Position numbers and translations under genes: made by a program
Assembly (NCBI GenBank): GCA_038225955.1
Contig: JBBRQV010000031.1
Span: 1 to 25,800 of the forward strand
DNA: 25,800 nt
Origin: JAFDZO01 sp038225955
GTDB taxonomy: Bacteria; Bacteroidota; Ignavibacteria; Tepidaquicellales; Tepidaquicellaceae
Direction: 5' to 3'
Part shown: in pieces, positions 22,112-25,800 of the stretch
How positions within the stretch are numbered: position 1 is the stretch's first letter
Layout: each line of letters begins with the position of its first letter
The notes under the pieces: model-generated
Told to the model about the DNA's origin: nothing
Database searches by the model: none
The model's input: the letters and a program-made list of their open reading frames with translations, nothing else

Positions 22112-23395
22112 ATGACTACTGAATACAAAGAGCCTGCCCCTTATAGAAGAGGAGAGGCGAACCCATTTGAAAGTATGATGGTACGATTCGACAAGGCTGC
22201 CGAATTATGCAAACTCGATGAAGGGTTATACAACTATTTAAAATATCCTGTGAAACAAGTTATAGTTTCTATTCCTGTAACAATGGATAGCGGCAAGCTT
22301 GAAGTGTTTGAAGGCTATAGAGTAATTCACGATAACATTCTCGGTCCATCAAAGGGTGGAATAAGATATGCTCCGGATGTTGACTTAGATGAAGTAAAGG
22401 CATTAGCATCATGGATGACATGGAAATGCGCGATTGCAAATATTCCTTACGGAGGCGCGAAGGGCGGCGTGAGATGCGACCCATCTAAATTATCAAAAAC
22501 AGAATTAGAAAAAATAACAAGAAGATATACTTCTAACATGTTAGAAGTATTCGGACCCGACACAGATATACCGGCTCCGGATATGAACACAGATGAACAA
22601 GTGATGGCATGGATTATGGACACATACAGTATGCACAAAAGAAGAACTGTAACAGGTGTTGTTACAGGAAAACCAATTGTTATCGGCGGTTCAAGAGGAA
22701 GAAGAGAAGCAACCGGACGTGGAGTTATGATTGCAACTCTTTCTGCTTTGAAGAAAATGGAAATCAATCCTGAAGATACAACAGCAGTTATTCAGGGCTT
22801 TGGTAACGTAGGCTCCGTGAGCGCAGATTTGCTGCACAAACAAGGTGTTAGAATTGTTGCTATCAGTGATGTATCCGGCGGATATTATAATCCTACCGGA
22901 ATAAATGTAGCGGAAGCAATTGAATATGTTGCTAAAAACAGAAGTCTTGCAGGTGGTAACTTTGGTGATAAAGTATCAAATGAAGAATTGCTTGAGCTTC
23001 CTTGCGATATACTTGTTCCTGCTGCAAAAGAAGATCAGATATCAGCACATAACGCAGGCAACATTAAAGCAAAATTAATTGTTGAAGGCGCTAACGGTCC
23101 TACATCAGCTGATGCAGACCAAATCCTTAGAGATAACAAAGTAATGGTTATCCCTGATATCCTTGCAAACTCAGGTGGTGTTATCGTATCTTACTTCGAG
23201 TGGGTACAGGATAGAATTGGTTACTTCTGGGAAGAAGATGATGTTAATAACAGACTGAACAGAATGATGAGAGAAGCATTTGAAAACGTGTACAATACAG
23301 CAATTAAATACGATACAACACTTCGTCTTGGCGCTTATGTTTACGCTATAGATAAAGTAGCCCAGGTTCTGAAACTAAGAGGAATCTACGGTTAA
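22112..23395 (+). CDS. Glu/Leu/Phe/Val-family glutamate dehydrogenase
   Basis: A 427-residue amino-acid dehydrogenase of the Glu/Leu/Phe/Val family, of the hexameric glutamate dehydrogenase type. The substrate domain contains GPSKGGIRYAPDVD (78-91), MTWKCAI (102-108, Lys105), PYGGAKGGV (112-120, Lys117) and PAPDMNT (154-160, with catalytic Asp157). The nucleotide domain contains GSRGRREATGRGV, then IQGFGNVGSVSADLL (Rossmann GxGxxG), and the C-terminus has EGANGPT and SYFEWVQ. It catalyses reversible oxidative deamination of glutamate to 2-oxoglutarate and ammonia, linking nitrogen and carbon metabolism. Cofactor preference cannot be read with confidence. It is transcribed alone on the plus strand, divergent from the tRNA-Pro, and is followed by a strong terminator. 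The ATG at 22112 is clear. Confidence 0.93.
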   Translation: MTTEYKEPAPYRRGEANPFESMMVRFDKAAELCKLDEGLYNYLKYPVKQVIVSIPVTMDSGKLEVFEGYRVIHDNILGPSKGGIRYAPDVDLDEVKALASWMTWKCAIANIPYGGAKGGVRCDPSKLSKTELEKITRRYTSNMLEVFGPDTDIPAPDMNTDEQVMAWIMDTYSMHKRRTVTGVVTGKPIVIGGSRGRREATGRGVMIATLSALKKMEINPEDTTAVIQGFGNVGSVSADLLHKQGVRIVAISDVSGGYYNPTGINVAEAIEYVAKNRSLAGGNFGDKVSNEELLELPCDILVPAAKEDQISAHNAGNIKAKLIVEGANGPTSADADQILRDNKVMVIPDILANSGGVIVSYFEWVQDRIGYFWEEDDVNNRLNRMMREAFENVYNTAIKYDTTLRLGAYVYAIDKVAQVLKLRGIYG

Positions 23396-23421
23396 CATTT
23401 ATAAATAATGAATTATTCTAG

Positions 23422-23459
23422 AATTTCGTCCCGACTATTAGGGACGGAATTTTTTTATT
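23422..23459 (+). terminator. Intrinsic terminator after the glutamate dehydrogenase gene
   Basis: AATTTCGTCCC (23422-23432) pairs with GGGACGGAATT (23441-23451), 11 pairs with one T-G, across a GACTATTA loop, and is followed by a run of T residues. It lies about 27 bases past the stop codon. Confidence 0.88.
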
Positions 23460-23488
23460 TTAGATAGATACTTAAGCTAATCAGGTAT

Positions 23489-24115
23489 TTGAATTTTATA
23501 AGCCGCAAACTGTTTTTTTCGGGGTTGTTATTTTTGTTTCTTATTCAAAACGCATTTCCTCAAAATAACTCTCAAAAGCTTAAAACCAATCTTGAAAATA
23601 TTAACATTCTTCTTGATGCGAGTTTTGAACTTTTAGGAGACAGGCTGATTTTGAATAAGGACAAGGTTTATTTAATGCAAATAAATCACTCCGATAATGA
23701 AACCGAAAACTATTTTCGGAGTAGAATAAAAAGCAGATTCCCGGATTATAAAATTATTTCAGATGCAAACCTTGGAAGCGATGCAAAAATTGTAATAGAC
23801 AGCCTTAGGCTTGATACGAAATACCTGAAGCTGTTTGAAAAAGATTTATTAGGTAATAAATTTGTTCAGCGGCAGGGAATTGTAAAGTACAATTGTGTTT
23901 TTGCCGGAATGGAAATTGAAGGATACAGATTTAACCAAAGCTTTACGGATGATTTTGAGCTTGACGATTTAAGCTCAGTGGAAAGCAATAAGTTTTTCTT
24001 TGCGCAGGGAGTTCTTCCTCCGCAAAGTTTCTTTGCAAAATACTTAATTCCTTCAATAGTAATTTTAGCATCTGCCACAGCAGCAATATTATTTTTTACC
24101 GTAAGAAATAAGTAG
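23489..24115 (+). CDS. Exported or membrane-anchored protein of unknown function, upstream of the bamD-like gene
   Basis: A 208-residue protein with a signal peptide (MNFISRKLFFSGLLFLFLIQNAF, cut near FPQ) and a C-terminal hydrophobic segment (about 183-205, LIPSIVILASATAAILFF) followed by a short basic tail (TVRNK). Between them is a soluble domain with no motif that I recognise: LENINILLDASFELLGDRLIL, YLMQINHSDNETENYF, DAKIVIDSLRLDTKYL, GIVKYNCVFAGMEIEGYRF and a phenylalanine-rich end. The layout suggests a periplasmic domain held by a C-terminal membrane anchor. The start is TTG at 23489, the only start that gives the signal peptide (in-frame TAG at 23465). It ends 43 bases before the bamD-like gene and is probably co-transcribed with it, so a role in envelope assembly is possible but unproven. 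Confidence 0.72.
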   Translation: MNFISRKLFFSGLLFLFLIQNAFPQNNSQKLKTNLENINILLDASFELLGDRLILNKDKVYLMQINHSDNETENYFRSRIKSRFPDYKIISDANLGSDAKIVIDSLRLDTKYLKLFEKDLLGNKFVQRQGIVKYNCVFAGMEIEGYRFNQSFTDDFELDDLSSVESNKFFFAQGVLPPQSFFAKYLIPSIVILASATAAILFFTVRNK

Positions 24116-24131
24116 ATAAGAAATAAGTAGA
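24102..24131 (+). repeat. 15-bp tandem duplication spanning a stop codon
   Basis: TAAGAAATAAGTAGA occurs twice in direct succession (24102-24116 and 24117-24131). The first copy contains the final codons and TAG stop of the 23489-24115 gene; the second is untranslated. It is a recent-looking slippage duplication with no obvious functional effect. Confidence 0.85.
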
Positions 24132-24158
24132 ATTAATTTAAAAATTAAACTCAGCAAC

Positions 24159-24944
24159 TTGAAATTAGGAAAAAGCTCACATTCATATCTAAAGTCCATT
24201 TGTATTATTTTTGCCCTCTGTCTATACGCTGCAATTTTTTCTTCATGCGGCAGCTCAAAAAAAGATAAGGAGTTAAACGATGACCCGGAAAAAGCATACG
24301 AAATAGCTTATAAAAAATATCAGAACAGAGATTACTATGATGCCATTGAAGATTTTGGTTTGATTAAATTAAAATATTCCGGTACAAAAGTTATCGATAG
24401 GGCGATTTTTTATCTGGGTATGAGTTACTCTGCCAGAAAGGAATATGTACTCGGCGCTTACGAATTTGAATACCTCTTGAAAAATTACCCGGGCTCTGAG
24501 CTTGCATTAAAAGCAAGATATCAATTGGCGATGTGTTACTACGGCTTGTCACCCGTTTATAATCTTGACCAGACCTACACAAAATATGCGATACAGGAAT
24601 TCAGAAACTTTATGGATTTATATCCGAAAGACCCGCTTGCATCAGAATCGGAAAAAAGAATTATAGAACTTAAGAATAAGCTTGCGCTGAAAGAATACAA
24701 AGCAGCAGAACAGTATATGATTCTAGGAAATTACAAATCTGCAATTATTTATTACGATGCGTTGCTTGACGAATATTTTGAAACAGATTTAGCTGATGAT
24801 GCGCTCTATGGAAAAATTCAGGCTTTAGTTGCTAAGAAGAAATATGTTGATGCAAAAAAAGAAATTGAAAGATTCGAATCAAAGTTCAGAAATAGTGATT
24901 TAACTGCAAAGGTAGAAAAAATTAAAACCCAGCTTCCAAATTAA
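24159..24944 (+). CDS. bamD: BamD-like outer-membrane assembly lipoprotein
   Basis: A 261-residue lipoprotein. The N-terminal segment is basic then hydrophobic and ends in the lipobox FSSC (Cys30), as in BamD/ComL/YfiO. The remainder is a chain of tetratricopeptide-like helix pairs: EKAYEIAYKKYQNRDYYDAIEDFGLI, VIDRAIFYLGMSYSARKEYVLGAYEFEYLL, LALKARYQLAMCYYG, YAIQEFRNFMDLYPKDPLA, and a final pair including YKSAIIYYDALLDEY. The 'SxYxLGAYEFEYLLKNYPGSELALKARYQLAMCYY' wording is characteristic of BamD. BamD links BamA to the other subunits that insert barrels into the outer membrane. The start is TTG at 24159, which gives the lipoprotein signal. The next gene starts one base after its stop, so the two are co-transcribed. 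Confidence 0.88.
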   Translation: MKLGKSSHSYLKSICIIFALCLYAAIFSSCGSSKKDKELNDDPEKAYEIAYKKYQNRDYYDAIEDFGLIKLKYSGTKVIDRAIFYLGMSYSARKEYVLGAYEFEYLLKNYPGSELALKARYQLAMCYYGLSPVYNLDQTYTKYAIQEFRNFMDLYPKDPLASESEKRIIELKNKLALKEYKAAEQYMILGNYKSAIIYYDALLDEYFETDLADDALYGKIQALVAKKKYVDAKKEIERFESKFRNSDLTAKVEKIKTQLPN

Positions 24945-24945
24945 T

Positions 24946-25440
24946 ATGCTTCTTCCAAAAAAAGTAAAAGACTCTCAGGTTCAGATGGTTGAGCTTGTTC
25001 TTCCTAATGATACTAATATTCTTGGTAATTTATTAGGAGGAAGGCTTATGCATTGGATGGATATTTCAGCAGCGCTTGCTGCTTCGAGGCATTGCAATAA
25101 TGTTGCAGTCACTGCTTCAGTTGATAATCTTAATTTTCACATGGCTATCAAACTGGGAAATATTGTTCGGTTAAAAGCATCAGTAAACAGGGCATTTAGA
25201 ACATCTATGGAAGTCGGTGTGAGGGTAGAAGTTGAATCGATTAAATCCGGTGAATTATATTTATCAAACAGTGCATACTTAACGTTTGTAAACTTAGATC
25301 CCGTCACAATGAAACCCATTCCTGTTCCGGAGGTTATTCCTGAGACAGAAGAGGAAATAAAAAGATTTGAGCAGGCTCTTCAAAGAAGAGACCAGCGTCT
25401 TGCTTCAATCCACGGCATCTACGGCACACCAAAAAAGTAA
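24946..25440 (+). CDS. Hotdog-fold acyl-CoA thioesterase (YciA/BACH-like)
   Basis: A 164-residue single hotdog-domain enzyme that hydrolyses acyl-CoA to free acid and CoA. Its layout matches the acyl-CoA hydrolase (YciA, BACH) group: the N-terminal strand MVELVLPNDTNILGN, the active-site helix LLGGRLMHWMDISAALAASRH (with the Asp and conserved Gly-Gly), ASVDNLNFH, the strand KLGNIVRLKASVNRAFRTSMEVGVRV, and LSNSAYLTFVNLD. The C-terminal tail, about 40 residues with PVPEVIPETEEEIKRFEQALQRR, resembles the tail of that group. ATG at 24946 lies one base after the bamD-like stop, so the genes are in one transcript; the pairing may be only positional. Confidence 0.88.
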   Translation: MLLPKKVKDSQVQMVELVLPNDTNILGNLLGGRLMHWMDISAALAASRHCNNVAVTASVDNLNFHMAIKLGNIVRLKASVNRAFRTSMEVGVRVEVESIKSGELYLSNSAYLTFVNLDPVTMKPIPVPEVIPETEEEIKRFEQALQRRDQRLASIHGIYGTPKK

Positions 25441-25517
25441 TTCTGTATTAAAATCCCGCACATCAAAATTATATTTTAAAAATTCTTTTATAAATACCTT
25501 TTGGAATTTCATCTGCT

Positions 25518-25800
25518 ATGATTGAAGAAAATAAAAACTATTTCGAGAGCAATAAACAACTCTGGAACGAAAGAACGGGTGTCCATGTCAAATCTGATTT
25601 TTATAATAACGAAGAATTTCTCGCAGGGAAAAACTCGTTAAATAAAATCGAGATTTCTGAACTTGGTAACGTAAAAGGAAGATCATTGCTGCATTTGCAG
25701 TGTCACTTCGGACAGGATACACTTTCCTTTGCAAGAATGGGAGCGAAGGTGACCGGTGTAGATTTTTCTGATGAAGCAATTAAAAATGCAAAAGAGATGA
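25518..25800 (+). CDS. Class I SAM-dependent methyltransferase, 5' part (runs off the window)
   Basis: An open frame from the ATG at 25518 to the end of the window (94 codons, no stop). It begins MIEENKNYFESNKQLWNERT and contains the SAM-binding region LLHLQCHFGQDTLSFARMG (motif I, 'HLQCHFG') and VTGVDFSDEAIKNAKEM (motif II with the acidic Asp that binds the SAM ribose). The wording 'LLHLQCHFGQDTLS.A..GA.VTGVDFS..AI' is that of the UbiE/UbiG-type methyltransferase group often annotated as 'class I SAM-dependent methyltransferase'. The substrate cannot be inferred. It begins 77 bases after the thioesterase stop, with no terminator visible in the gap. Confidence 0.82.
   Translation, partial: MIEENKNYFESNKQLWNERTGVHVKSDFYNNEEFLAGKNSLNKIEISELGNVKGRSLLHLQCHFGQDTLSFARMGAKVTGVDFSDEAIKNAKEM

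Overview
The window is AT-rich bacterial chromosome, densely coded on both strands, with no insertion sequence, phage, plasmid or CRISPR signature. It probably comes from an Ignavibacteria-like member of the Bacteroidota/Chlorobi (FCB) lineage. The main support is a secreted repeat protein ending in a type IX secretion (T9SS) type A sorting domain with the YQNYPNPFNPST signature. Weak or absent Shine-Dalgarno sequences, a strong preference for A-rich start contexts and many TTG starts fit the same picture. The exact taxon is inference.

Layout. (1) 1-4349: the tail of a RidA-family deaminase, an SDR oxidoreductase, then on the minus strand a TerC-type membrane protein and a large T9SS-exported beta-propeller protein. 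(2) 4476-8100, plus strand: a membrane-anchored ComEA-like helix-hairpin-helix protein, a pentapeptide-repeat lipoprotein, a divergent PilM-like protein, rsmD and coaD, closed by a bidirectional terminator. (3) 8172-14647, minus strand: dnaN, recF, a DUF721/DciA-like gene, gyrB, uppP and a thioredoxin-fold protein. This is the replication-gene block dnaN-recF-gyrB without dnaA; dnaN carries an insert of roughly 95 residues and recF starts on a TTG inside the dnaN stop. (4) 14859-16317, minus: two cysteine-motif envelope genes separated by a tandem palindrome. (5) 16466-16978, plus: a small exported protein. (6) 17055-21290, minus: 5'-nucleotidase, YggX-like, SpoIIE-type phosphatase, CyaY/frataxin and purE, closely spaced, which places two iron-trafficking proteins in one stretch. 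(7) 21409-21907, minus: a GIY-YIG protein and tRNA-Pro(CGG) with an unusual self-complementary leader. (8) 22112-25800, plus: glutamate-type dehydrogenase with its terminator, then an exported unknown protein, a BamD-like lipoprotein and an acyl-CoA thioesterase in an operon, and the start of a methyltransferase.

Most of the window is housekeeping: replication and repair, cell-wall lipid recycling, CoA and purine synthesis, rRNA modification and outer-membrane assembly. The less ordinary parts are the enlarged beta clamp, a thioredoxin-like protein with no cysteine at all, a PilM-like protein with eroded nucleotide-binding motifs, the tRNA-Pro leader hairpin, the tandem operator-like palindromes in the cysteine-motif module, and the high TTG start use (7 of 28 genes whose start is in the window). 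I did not find a clear new defence or mobile system. No intergenic stretch exceeds about 300 bases; the largest, 14648-14858, holds a terminator and probably the dnaN promoter.
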